The position numbers were made by a program, and so were the translations under genes. Positions 41,234 to 51,467 of a stretch of DNA of 64,000 nucleotides are shown one piece after another (the first letter of the stretch is position 1; the number at the start of each line of letters is the position of its first letter). Under the pieces are notes generated by a model. That model worked only from the letters and a program-made list of their open reading frames with translations, searched no databases and was not told the DNA's origin. Where the stretch lies: assembly GCF_001482195.1 (NCBI RefSeq), contig NZ_KQ759763.1:2444636-2508635 (forward strand). The letters are read 5' to 3'. Source of the stretch: Luteimonas abyssi (GTDB lineage: Bacteria; Pseudomonadota; Gammaproteobacteria; Xanthomonadales; Xanthomonadaceae).

Positions 41234-41365
41234 GACCCGCCGCGGGCACCGCAACGGTGTCCGCCGTACTGCACCGCCGCTGAGGCGACCGCGAGCGCCC
41301 GCCCCCGGACGGAACGTGTGTCTGCAGTCGCCCGGCGGGACGGGCGCTGCGCAGGCGCCGGACCC

Positions 41366-43165
41366 TCAGTCCACCGCTGCAGGTGCGGGCGTTGCACTGG
41401 CGCTGCCCTTCGCGGCCGCCTGCAAGCTCCGCAGCCGTCGCCGGCCGTCTGCATCCAGCGGCGTGTCGAGCAACAGCACACGCACGCCGTGCGCCGGGAC
41501 GTCCAGGGTCGCGTCGTCGTCGAGCACCACATCGCCGGCGTCGAGTCCGTCGCGCCACGCGCCTGCCTGCAAGACCTGCCCGAGGGCGAGCGGGCGCGGC
41601 GTATCGCCCTTGTTGAGCGCGACCAGCGCGGTCTGCGCCACGCCGTCATGCTCGTAGACGCGGTAGAACACCGCGTCGTCTCCCGCCAGACGCACGTTCG
41701 CCTGCAGCCCACGCTGCAGGGCGATGCTGTCGCGGCGCAGCTGGCCGATCCGGGTGAGCTGGCGGTGGATGGCATGGGTCGGCGCGGCATCCACGCGTGC
41801 CTGACCGAAGTAGGCACGATTGCCCGCATGCTCGGCGCGCCCGCGCATGAAGCCGGTTTCCGAACCGTAGTAGATCACCGGGATACCGCGTGCGGTGAAC
41901 AGCCAATGGTGCGCATCGATGAATCCGGCATCGCTGGCGTCCATGCGCGGCATGTCGTGGTTGTCGTAGAAGGTCGCCAGATCGTAGGGATTGGCGTACG
42001 GGCCTTCGTCGAGGTACAGCGGCTCGACCAGACGTTCGAAGCCCTCGCCCTCGGCGAACACCGCCTCCATCGCCGCCTTCATCGGAAAGTCCAGCACGCT
42101 GATGCCACCGTTTTCCGGCAGCGTGTGCTCGGCGATACGCGCGGCGTCGAAATCGAATGCCTCGCCGAACATGAAGAAGCCCGGTCGGCGCGCACGGATG
42201 CGATCGGCGAAGGCCTTCCAGAACGCATGCGGCATCCAGGCGATGGTGTCGATGCGAAAGGCATCCGCCCCCTGGTCGATCCACTGCTCGTAGGCGCCGG
42301 CGAGGTAGTCCAGCACCTCGGGATTGGCCGCATCGAAATCCGACAGCTGGGCCAGATTGCCGTCGAAGATCGAGCCCTGCTCGGCGTCGACGACGCCGGT
42401 CGGGTTGTAGAACGCATGCAGCGGATTGCCGGCGGGGTCGAGGTCCTGCGGCGCCAGGTTCTGGTGGTCGGCGATCAATCCCCCGTCGGCATCGAACACC
42501 TGGCCATAACCCGGCTGCGCGACCGGCATCGTCCACGATGGCGAGCCATGGTTGCCGACGATGTCGAGCACCGTCTTCAGGCCGGCCGCGCGCAGGCCGT
42601 CGGTAAGGCCGCGGAAGTCGAGATCGGCGCTGGGCAGGTGTTCGTCGACGCGATAGAAGTTGGTGCCCCAGTAGCCGTGGTAGCCGGTCTTGCCGCGGTC
42701 GGTCAGCGAGCTGCCGCAGCTGATCGGGTCGCCGCCGGTGAAGGCCTCGTCCGGGTTGTCGACGATCGGGGTGATCCAGACCGCGCCGAAGCCCATGTCG
42801 TGAATGTAGCCGGCGTTGTCGAGCAGGCCGCGGAAGTCGCCGCCGAGATACCCGACGTTGCCGTCGATGCCGTCTTCGCAGCGGATCGGCAGGTCGAAGG
42901 TCGGGTGCGCACCGCCCTGGTCGCGGTGGTCGTTGTCCGGATCGCCGTTGACGAAGCGGTCGGTGACCACGAAGTAGATCGCGTGCTCGGCGAACGGCTC
43001 CAGAGTGCCGTAGAGCGAACCCGCATCGGGGGCGCCCGGCGCACCTGCCGCAGCCGCCGTCTCCGTCGTTTCGCCCGTCCCCTGGCCGGGCGCGCCGCCG
43101 CAGGCCGACAGCGCGAGGGCCACGCACAGGCCCAGTGTCGCGCGCATCCGTCCGCGACGCGTCAT
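41366..43165 (-). CDS. Lipoprotein alpha-amylase family enzyme (GH13)
   Basis: This 599-residue secreted glycoside hydrolase has a signal peptide with lipobox LSAC (Cys22), so it is probably anchored at the outer membrane. The GH13 barrel has the four conserved regions: DIVGNHGSPS; AFRIDTIAW with nucleophile Asp306; MFGEAFDF with acid/base Glu335; and FYDNHDMPRM with Asp404. It resembles the cyclomaltodextrin glucanotransferase-like amylases of Xanthomonas starch-use loci, cutting starch or maltodextrins into oligomers. The start at 43165 overlaps the stop of the upstream transporter gene by 4 nt (ATGA), so the two are translationally coupled. A C-terminal beta domain follows about residue 510. 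Confidence 0.92.
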   Translation of the reverse strand: MTRRGRMRATLGLCVALALSACGGAPGQGTGETTETAAAAGAPGAPDAGSLYGTLEPFAEHAIYFVVTDRFVNGDPDNDHRDQGGAHPTFDLPIRCEDGIDGNVGYLGGDFRGLLDNAGYIHDMGFGAVWITPIVDNPDEAFTGGDPISCGSSLTDRGKTGYHGYWGTNFYRVDEHLPSADLDFRGLTDGLRAAGLKTVLDIVGNHGSPSWTMPVAQPGYGQVFDADGGLIADHQNLAPQDLDPAGNPLHAFYNPTGVVDAEQGSIFDGNLAQLSDFDAANPEVLDYLAGAYEQWIDQGADAFRIDTIAWMPHAFWKAFADRIRARRPGFFMFGEAFDFDAARIAEHTLPENGGISVLDFPMKAAMEAVFAEGEGFERLVEPLYLDEGPYANPYDLATFYDNHDMPRMDASDAGFIDAHHWLFTARGIPVIYYGSETGFMRGRAEHAGNRAYFGQARVDAAPTHAIHRQLTRIGQLRRDSIALQRGLQANVRLAGDDAVFYRVYEHDGVAQTALVALNKGDTPRPLALGQVLQAGAWRDGLDAGDVVLDDDATLDVPAHGVRVLLLDTPLDADGRRRLRSLQAAAKGSASATPAPAAVD

Positions 43166-44646
43166 GCCGCCGCCTCCGCATCGGCGCTCGGCTCCGGCAC
43201 GCGCAGCACGCAGAGACCGGCGAGCACGAGGCTCGCGGCACCGAGCGCGAGCGCCATGATCGGCTGATTGCCGAACGCCAGCTTCAGCAGCACGCCCAGC
43301 ACGCTGGCCGCGACCAACTGCGGCACCACGATGAAGAAATTGAAGATGCCCATGTAGATGCCCATTTTTTCGGCGGGAAGACTGTCGGACAGCAGCGCGT
43401 ACGGCAGCGACAGGATCGAGGCCCAGGCGAAGCCCACGCCGACCATCGACAGCAGCAGCCACTGCGGATCGCGGATGAAGAGGAACGAGAGCAGGCCGGC
43501 TGCACCGAGCCAGACGTTGACCAGGTGACCGACGCGCAAGCCCACCCGGCGCACCACCCACGGGATGACGATCGCCGCCAGCGCCGCGAATCCGTTATAG
43601 GCGGCGAACAGCACGCCGACCCAGTTGGCGCCGTCGTTGTAGGCGGCCGACTGCGGATCGCTGCTGCCGAAGTGGGTGGCCGCCACCGCCGGCCCGGCAT
43701 AGATCCACATCGCGAACAGCGCGAACCACGAGAAGAACTGCACCAGCGCCAGCCGTCGCATGGCGCCGGGCATCGCCTGCAGGTCGCCGAGGATGGTGGT
43801 GACCATGCCGTCGGCGCCCGGACGCGCGAACACCAGCAGCGCCAGCCCGTAGGCGACGGCCACGCCGGCCAGGATGTACAGCTGCGGGTCGAGCGAGAAG
43901 CCGGCGATCGCCAGCGCGGCCAGCGTGCCGGTCGCGCTCCAGGCCATGCCGTTGCGGCGGCTGCGCACACGGTCCAGCGGCGCCTGCCGCAACGGCGGCG
44001 CGGTGTCGTGCGCGCGCAACACCTCGGGCGGGTACTCGCGCGTACGCAGCACGGTCCAGCCGATCGCCAGGAACATCACCCCGCCGCCCAGATAGAACGC
44101 GTACTTCACCGTGTCGGGCACCTCGCCCGCCGCGGCGGTGTTGGCGACACCGGCATGCGCCAGCAGCCAGGGCAGCATGCTGGCGATCACCGAGCCGATC
44201 CCGATGAAGAAGCTCTGCATCGCGAAGCCCATCGGCCGTTGCCGCGGCGGCAGCTGGTCGCCGACGAAGGCACGGAACGGTTCCATCGACACGTTGATCG
44301 ACGCATCCAGGATCCACAGCGTGCCGGCGGCGATCCACAGCGCCGGCGAGTTGGGCATCACGAACAATGCCAGCGAGGCGAAGATCGCACCGAACAGGAA
44401 GTACGGCCGGCGCCTGCCCAGCGGCGTCCAGGTGCGGTCGGAGAGATAGCCGACGATGGGCTGCACGATCAGCCCGGTCAGCGGCGCGGCGATCCACAGC
44501 AGCGGAATCTGCTCGATCTCCGCGCCCAGGGTCTGGAAGATCCGGCTGACGTTGGCGTTCTGCAACGCGAAGCCGAACTGGATGCCGAGAAAACCGAAGC
44601 ACATGTTCCAGATCTGCCAGAACGTGAGCTGGGGTTTCGGACTCAT
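43162..44646 (-). CDS. MFS sugar transporter (SLC45/maltose type)
   Basis: This 494-residue transporter has about 12 membrane segments and belongs to the GPH/SLC45-like MFS branch: LQNANVSRIFQTLGAE near the start, QPIVGYLSDRTWTPLGRRRPY (the SLC45 loop 2-3 signature), and MGIYMGIFNFFIVVPQLVA in the second half. Homologues in Caulobacter and Xanthomonas carry maltose or maltodextrin across the inner membrane by proton symport. It is first in a two-gene operon with the amylase and divergent from the alpha-glucosidase gene, with the shared operator motif at 44744-44758 between them. Confidence 0.93.
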   Translation of the reverse strand: MSPKPQLTFWQIWNMCFGFLGIQFGFALQNANVSRIFQTLGAEIEQIPLLWIAAPLTGLIVQPIVGYLSDRTWTPLGRRRPYFLFGAIFASLALFVMPNSPALWIAAGTLWILDASINVSMEPFRAFVGDQLPPRQRPMGFAMQSFFIGIGSVIASMLPWLLAHAGVANTAAAGEVPDTVKYAFYLGGGVMFLAIGWTVLRTREYPPEVLRAHDTAPPLRQAPLDRVRSRRNGMAWSATGTLAALAIAGFSLDPQLYILAGVAVAYGLALLVFARPGADGMVTTILGDLQAMPGAMRRLALVQFFSWFALFAMWIYAGPAVAATHFGSSDPQSAAYNDGANWVGVLFAAYNGFAALAAIVIPWVVRRVGLRVGHLVNVWLGAAGLLSFLFIRDPQWLLLSMVGVGFAWASILSLPYALLSDSLPAEKMGIYMGIFNFFIVVPQLVAASVLGVLLKLAFGNQPIMALALGAASLVLAGLCVLRVPEPSADAEAAA

Positions 44647-44743
44647 GCGTCGGGCACTCCGGGTGCGATACGGATGGGGGCGACGAAGCCGATCGCCGCG
44701 GTCACGTCATCCTAGTGGGCGGTGCGGGTGCAGCACCGCACCC

Positions 44744-44758
44744 GCATACGTATTCATG
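44744..44758 (-). promoter_or_regulatory. Putative mal operator 1
   Basis: The minus strand reads CATGAATACGTATGC (44758-44744), identical over 15 nt to the motif at 47767-47781. It centres on the palindrome ATACGTAT, typical of LacI-family operators with a central CG. It lies between the divergent transporter/amylase operon and the alpha-glucosidase gene. Confidence 0.7.
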
Positions 44759-44859
44759 CCGTCGGCACCGCCGCGGGCGTCGTCAGCAGCAGGCCGCGCA
44801 TGAAATAGTGGCGCCCCCGACATCCGGGCACGACGCCCCAGCAGCAGGCCGAGGACACG

Positions 44860-46485
<1,626 letters not shown>

Positions 46486-46550
46486 GCCGGATTCGCTGGG
46501 CGCGCTCGCCGCTCACGGGCCGGGCCGGATTCGCGGCGACCGGATGACGG

Positions 46551-47552
46551 TCAACGGCCGGAACGACCTTTGCTGTCGCAGCGGCGGTCGGCGCTGATCG
46601 GGGGTGATATCGCCGTCACCGTCGCCGGCTCCATGGGCCAGCGCTGCATCCGTGCAGGCGCGACCCCGACGCGACGGCACGCGTGCGCGCACGCGCCATC
46701 CGGCAGCGCCGCGCGGAACACCGGCGCCAGGCGCCCCAACGACCAGGCACCGAGGCGATGCCGGCCACGCCGTATCGGCCCGAACCCGAGCATCGCCTCC
46801 GCCCACGGCGGCAACAGCGCCGCACCCGCTCCGATGAACAGGCCACGCAACGCCACCGCCCCCGGCACCGGAAGCCGGATGCGCCGCAGCACGGCCAGCA
46901 CCTCCCGCGAACGCGCATCGACGCGCAGCGTCGGCCTCACCTGCTCGAAATACGCGTCGACCGCGGCGCGATCGCCGGGCACATCGCGCGCACCCAGCGC
47001 TTCGGCGACGCGACGCACCTCGTCGTAATAGCGGTCCGCCATCGCATCGGGCACCTCGATGCCGCCGTAGGCCCGGAACCCGTGCAGGAACGCATAGGCC
47101 TCGGTCGTGTGCACCCAGGTCAGTAGATCGGGATCGTCGGCGGCATAGGGCTCGCCGTCGGCCGTGCATCCGCGCACCTGCGCGTGGATCGCCGCGACCC
47201 GCGCGATCAAGCGGTCCGCCTCGGCGCGTCCCGCATACGTGGTGCCGGCGATGAAGGCAGTGGTGCGGCGCAGGCGACCGACCATGTCGCGACGGAAATC
47301 GGAATGGTCCCAGACACCGGCCAGCGCGCGCGGGTGCAGGGTCTGCATCATCAGCGCGCACAGCCCACCGGCGAGCATGCCCGGGAAGTCCCCGTGGATG
47401 CGCCAGGTCGCACTGTCCGGCCCGAACAGGCCGGGATCGCCCCCCGGCCGGTCGTAGTCGATGCCGCTCTGGCCGCGCGGGAACACGCGCAGCACCGCGG
47501 CCCGCGCGGCGGCGCTGAAGGGAGTGGCGCCACGTCCGGATCCGGAGCCCAT
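46551..47552 (-). CDS. MpaB-type oxygenase family protein (DUF2236)
   Basis: This 333-residue protein has the conserved core of the MpaB/rubber-oxygenase-like family: TWRIHGDFPGMLAGGLCALMMQ near residue 45, HPRALAGVWDHSDFRRD and GTTYAGRAEADRLIARV, then a second helical block ADDPDLLTWVHTTEAYAFLHGF. The histidines of these helices bind heme in characterised latex-clearing proteins. Substrate is unknown. The start is unsure (47552, MGSGSGRGATP, or 47585); neither has a clear ribosome-binding site. It is convergent with the alpha-glucosidase gene and divergent from the TonB receptor, an odd partner inside the maltose locus. Confidence 0.8.
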   Translation of the reverse strand: MGSGSGRGATPFSAAARAAVLRVFPRGQSGIDYDRPGGDPGLFGPDSATWRIHGDFPGMLAGGLCALMMQTLHPRALAGVWDHSDFRRDMVGRLRRTTAFIAGTTYAGRAEADRLIARVAAIHAQVRGCTADGEPYAADDPDLLTWVHTTEAYAFLHGFRAYGGIEVPDAMADRYYDEVRRVAEALGARDVPGDRAAVDAYFEQVRPTLRVDARSREVLAVLRRIRLPVPGAVALRGLFIGAGAALLPPWAEAMLGFGPIRRGRHRLGAWSLGRLAPVFRAALPDGACAHACRRVGVAPARMQRWPMEPATVTAISPPISADRRCDSKGRSGR

Positions 47553-47898
47553 GGCCCATGCTAGCGCGCCGTGGTCGCGGATCATGGCGCCGAGGCGTCG
47601 CCACACTCGCGCACACCGCTTCGCATGCCCTGGTTCCGACGCGCGTGAAATACCTTCATGTGCGTCCCGGAGGCCCTTACGCCCGCCGGGCACGGCTGCA
47701 CCCCTGCCGCCCCCCGACGGAAGCGCGTCCGGGGCGGCGCCCGGTCCCTCCGCACCGCATGCATGCCATGAATACGTATGCAGCGCGCGCTGCATGCGCG
47801 CACCCCGCTCTACCATGGCCGCGCACCATCGGCTGCAGGCCCGACACACCAGACCAAAGCGGTCGCCGCCGTTCGGACATCACCTTCGGGAGGGGGAT
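47553..47898. other. Spacer between the MpaB-type gene and the TonB receptor
   Basis: No gene. It contains the mal operator 2 (47767-47781) about 118 nt before the receptor start and GC-rich hairpin-prone sequence around 47783-47800. A strong GGGAGGGGG ribosome-binding site stands before the receptor. Confidence 0.6.
47767..47781 (+). promoter_or_regulatory. Putative mal operator 2
   Basis: CATGAATACGTATGC, the same 15 nt as 44744-44758 in reverse orientation. It lies in the promoter region of the large TonB receptor, linking this gene to the transporter, amylase and glucosidase genes. Confidence 0.7.
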
Positions 47899-50670
47899 AT
47901 GCGCAAGCTCGATCGCAAGCTGCTGTGCGTGGCGTTGTCGTCGGCCATGTGGATGGTCGCGGCACAGGCCCAGGAAACACCCACGACGTCCGACGCACTA
48001 CCTCCGGCCGGACCCGCGAGTGCAGCGGACGCCGACATGCAGGAGCTCGACCGCGTGCAGGTGACCGGCATCCGCCGCGGCATCGAGAACGCCATCGCGG
48101 TCAAGCGCGACAGCAGCTCGATCGTCGAGGCGGTCTCGGCCGAGGACATCGGCAAGCTGCCGGACGTGAGCATCGCCGAATCCATCGCCCGCCTGCCCGG
48201 CCTGTCCGCGCAGCGCGTGGCCGGCCGTGCCCAGGTGATCAGCGTGCGCGGCCTGTCGCCGGATTTCGCGACCACGCTGCTCAATGGCCGCGAGATGGTC
48301 AGCACCGGCGACAACCGCAGCGTGGAGTTCGACCAGTATCCGTCCGAGCTGGTCAGCGGCGTCACCGTCTACAAGACGCCCGACGCCGGCCTGATCGGCC
48401 AGGGCCTGTCCGGCACGCTGGACATGCAGACCGCACGTCCGCTGAGTTTCGACGAGCGCGTGATCGCGGTCAGCGGCCGTCTGCAGCACAACTCGCTGGG
48501 CTCGGCCGCCGGTACCGATGCGATGGGCCACCGCATCAACGCCAGCTACATCGACCAGTCCGCCGACCGGCGCTTCGGATTCTCGATCGGCTATTCGCAT
48601 TCCGACATGCCCCTGCACGAAGAGCAGGTCGGCCTGTACGAGCCGTGGCAGGCGGTGGGCGCGGGCGAGCGCCCGGGTGTGGCCGAGGGCACCTATTTCG
48701 CCGACGGCATCAAGGCGTTGCGGCGGGTCGGCAACATCCGCCGCGACGGTGTGATGGCGACGCTGCAGTTCCGCCCCTCCAACGCCTGGACCAGCACCCT
48801 CGACCTGTTCCACTCCGAAGCCGAGCAGACCGACACCGCCCATCAGTTCGAAGTGAATCTCGGCGACTACAACGGCGGCTACACGCCCGGCCTGCAGATC
48901 ACCGATCCGGAGGTCAACGACAACGGCAGTTTCACCGGCGGCGTGGCCAGCGGCGTCTATCCGTTGGTGCGCGGCATGTACAACGAGCGCAAGGACGAGA
49001 TCAACGCCTTCGGCTGGGGCAACGAATTCAACCTCGGCCAGGTGCGGTTGCTGGCCGACGTGAGCTGGTCCAAGGCGCGGCGCAACGAACTCGGCCTGGA
49101 GAACAACACCCAGCTGGCGCCGATGCCGCAGCTCGACACGGTCGGGCTGCACTATCGCCGCGACGGCTTCTCGCAGATCAGGCCCGGGCTGGACTACTCC
49201 AACGCGGACACGCTGTTCCTCACCGAGACGATCTACGGCTCCGGCTACGGCAAGACACCGAGCGTGGTGGACGAACTCGCCGGCCTGCGGCTGGCCGCCT
49301 CGCTGCCCGCGCCGCAGGCGACGGGCTGGCTGTCGGACATCGATATCGGCATCAACTACGCCGACCGCAGCAAGACCAAGCGCCAGCCCGAGGGCAACAT
49401 CCTGCTCGGTGCCCAGGGCGACACCACCATCGGCCCGGACCTGCAGCTCGGCCATGTCGATCTCGGCTTCGCCGGCATCGGCCTGATCCCGGCCTGGAAC
49501 GTACCCGGCGCGGTCGGCCGCTACATGCTCTTCGATCCGGTCGACGACCTGTCCTATCTGGTGCCCAAGGCCTGGCGCGTGAACGAGGAGATCGCCACCG
49601 GCTTCCTGCGCGCCAACATCGACACCCAGTGGGGCACGGTGCCGGTGACCGGCAACATCGGCGTGCAGGTCCAGCGCGTGGATCAGTCCTCACGTGCGAA
49701 CTACTGGGACGGCACCCAGCCCGAGGGCAGCAACGTGCAGCCGTTCGAGGACGGCAAGCGGTACACCGAGGTGCTGCCCAGCCTGAACCTGGCGTTCCAG
49801 TTCGCCCACGACCAGACCTTGCGTGTGGCGGCCGCCCAGCAGGTGGCCCGTCCGCGTGTGGATCAGTTGCGCGCGGCATTGGAGTTCGGAGTGGACACGT
49901 CGACCGGTCGCCCCGGCGGCGCCGGCGGCAACCCGCAGCTCGATCCGTGGCGCGCGAATGCGTTCGACATTTCCTACGAGAAGTATTTCGACGGCCAGGC
50001 GTATGTGGCGGCGGCATTCTTCTACAAGGATCTGAAGAGCTACATCTACACCCAGACCCGCGACGGCTACGACTTCTCCGATCTGCTCGCCGACTTCGAG
50101 CCGCAGCCGGGCTCGGCCCCGGTGCAGGCCATCGGCGATTTCAGCGCGCCCTACAACGGCAATGGCGGCACCTTGCGAGGCCTGGAGCTGACGGCGTCGC
50201 TGCCGTTCGAGCTGTTCAGCGAACGCGTGCGCGGCTTCGGCATCGTCGCCAGCGCGAGTTTCAACGATTCCGACATCAGCATCCGCGATCCGGAAAGCGC
50301 GTCGAGCGTGGGCGACGGCGACATCAGCCTGCCCGGCCTGTCCGACCGGGTCTACAGCCTGACCGCGTATTACGAGCGGGGTGGCTTCGAGGCCCGTGTG
50401 AGCCAGCGCCGGCGCTCGGACTTCATCGGCGAGATCGGCAACTTCGACGGCAACCGTACGCTGCGCTACGTGGTCGGCGAGAACATCACCGATGCGCAGA
50501 TCGGCTACACCTTCGCCGACACAGGCGCGTGGTCCGGCCTGAGCCTGCTGCTGCAGGTCAGCAATCTCACCGACGAGGCCTACCAGACCTACGCCGGCAC
50601 CCGCGACCGCCCGCTGGAGTACCTGAAATGGGGCCGGACCTATCTGCTGGGGCTCAACTACCGGTTCTGA
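47899..50670 (+). CDS. TonB-dependent receptor of the malto-oligosaccharide locus
   Basis: This 923-residue outer-membrane receptor has a signal peptide (LLCVALSSAMWMVAAQAQ), a TonB box region (ELDRVQVTGI) and a plug opening RGIENAIAVKRDSSSIVEAV plus EDIGKLPDVSIAESIARLPG, the mark of the Xanthomonas/Caulobacter large-receptor subfamily (TIGR01782). Those that lie beside amylase and MalT-type genes (such as Caulobacter MalA) import maltodextrins. The barrel ends GRTYLLGLNYRF with a terminal aromatic. The start at 47899 has a purine-rich GGGAGGGGG just upstream; longer in-frame starts read through the operator. Neighbouring genes and the shared operator support the substrate assignment. Confidence 0.93.
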   Translation: MRKLDRKLLCVALSSAMWMVAAQAQETPTTSDALPPAGPASAADADMQELDRVQVTGIRRGIENAIAVKRDSSSIVEAVSAEDIGKLPDVSIAESIARLPGLSAQRVAGRAQVISVRGLSPDFATTLLNGREMVSTGDNRSVEFDQYPSELVSGVTVYKTPDAGLIGQGLSGTLDMQTARPLSFDERVIAVSGRLQHNSLGSAAGTDAMGHRINASYIDQSADRRFGFSIGYSHSDMPLHEEQVGLYEPWQAVGAGERPGVAEGTYFADGIKALRRVGNIRRDGVMATLQFRPSNAWTSTLDLFHSEAEQTDTAHQFEVNLGDYNGGYTPGLQITDPEVNDNGSFTGGVASGVYPLVRGMYNERKDEINAFGWGNEFNLGQVRLLADVSWSKARRNELGLENNTQLAPMPQLDTVGLHYRRDGFSQIRPGLDYSNADTLFLTETIYGSGYGKTPSVVDELAGLRLAASLPAPQATGWLSDIDIGINYADRSKTKRQPEGNILLGAQGDTTIGPDLQLGHVDLGFAGIGLIPAWNVPGAVGRYMLFDPVDDLSYLVPKAWRVNEEIATGFLRANIDTQWGTVPVTGNIGVQVQRVDQSSRANYWDGTQPEGSNVQPFEDGKRYTEVLPSLNLAFQFAHDQTLRVAAAQQVARPRVDQLRAALEFGVDTSTGRPGGAGGNPQLDPWRANAFDISYEKYFDGQAYVAAAFFYKDLKSYIYTQTRDGYDFSDLLADFEPQPGSAPVQAIGDFSAPYNGNGGTLRGLELTASLPFELFSERVRGFGIVASASFNDSDISIRDPESASSVGDGDISLPGLSDRVYSLTAYYERGGFEARVSQRRRSDFIGEIGNFDGNRTLRYVVGENITDAQIGYTFADTGAWSGLSLLLQVSNLTDEAYQTYAGTRDRPLEYLKWGRTYLLGLNYRF

Positions 50671-50849
50671 GGGGGCGCTTCATCGGGGTGATTGCGGCAC
50701 GCAGGCGCAGCGCGTCGGTCTTCTGGCGATTCGCTCATTCGGCATCGGGCGTTTGCACCAAGGCAGCCCTCGGCGGGAGCATGACCTTTGGCTGGCCCGG
50801 CGACGGAAGAGAGAACCGCGCTCGTTGCAGGGGGGCATGCTCCCCGCAG

Positions 50850-51010
50850 CGCTTCGCAACGACGTGACCTGAGGGGCCTCGCCGGAACCGGCAGCCTCCT
50901 CGCGCGAATGTCCCCCGGCCGCCGCCATGCGGCGACGGCCTCCTCCTTGATTTCGCCGAGAAGGCCGCCGGTTCCGACGAAGCTTCGGCGTGCGGAACGA
51001 GGCGGACACC
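50850..51010 (-). repeat. Degenerate inverted repeat, arm A
   Basis: Read on the minus strand it aligns along about 160 nt with arm B (51204-51367). The core, 50904-50951, differs at only 5 of 48 positions. It contains a hairpin (GGCCGTCGCC/GGCGGCGGCC). In one frame it reads EIKEEAVAAWRRPGDIRARR, close to the reading of arm B. Confidence 0.7.
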
Positions 51011-51203
51011 GCTGTTTCATGCGCTGCCGGGAATGTGTTCCGGCGGGGGGCCTGGACGACCGTGAAAGTGACCGGCTTTCAGGCGCCAGCCGATATCGAA
51101 GAACGTACGGCGCGAGTCGAGTCGCCTGGCATGACGACTGCCACTCCCCAACCCCGCATGATTCCCAGACGTTCAAGAATCGAAGCGCGGGCGACCCGGC
51201 GAC

Positions 51204-51367
51204 GGTACCCGCTGGATCCGCAAGCCCACCCCCGTCGTGGCCGGTGGGCCATTGCGCGACATCAAGGAGGAGGCCATCGCCGGATGGCGGTGACCGGGGA
51301 ACATTCGCAGCAAGGGCCTGCCGGCTACGACGGGGCCCATCAGGTCGCGACGCAGAAAAACGAAGCG
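51204..51367 (+). repeat. Degenerate inverted repeat, arm B
   Basis: Partner of arm A, core at 51261-51308. The same frame reads DIKEEAIAGWR, a stop, then PGNIRSKG, so any former coding sequence is broken. The hairpin is kept with one compensatory pair change (G-C to A-T). Confidence 0.7.
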
Positions 51368-51411
51368 ACACATCCAGGCATTCGCCGTCGCCACCCCGTC
51401 GGGAGAAGCAC

Positions 51412-51438
51412 AAAAAACGGCGGCCCAGAGGCCGCCGT
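51412..51438 (-). terminator. Intrinsic terminator after the MHS transporter gene
   Basis: A 9-bp perfect stem (51417-51425 with 51430-51438) has a 4-nt loop, followed on the minus strand by six T. It lies 30 nt downstream of the transporter stop codon. Confidence 0.9.
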
Positions 51439-51467
51439 CATTCTCCGCAACCGGGCGCTGCGCGCGA

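Larger units (their letters stand above)
50671..51467. other. Gene-free 0.8-kb stretch after the TonB receptor
   Basis: Several long open frames cross this stretch, but none has a ribosome-binding site or family resemblance; they are by-products of a pair of degenerate inverted repeats (50850-51010 and 51204-51367). The end next to the MHS transporter gene holds that gene's terminator. Confidence 0.6.

Noticed and set aside
38468..41254. Minus-strand open frame of 928 codons opposite the siderophore receptor
   Set aside because: Shadow of the receptor and LacI-type genes; no family resemblance or ribosome-binding site.
47778..50867. Plus-strand open frame of 1029 codons in another frame of the TonB receptor
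   Set aside because: Same region as a receptor with full motifs; the alternative translation is Arg/Pro-rich noise.
50658..51413. 251-codon minus-strand ORF in the gene-free stretch
   Set aside because: It runs through both repeat arms, lacks a ribosome-binding site and is composed of low-complexity sequence. The peptide-like similarity of the arms is reported as a finding instead.
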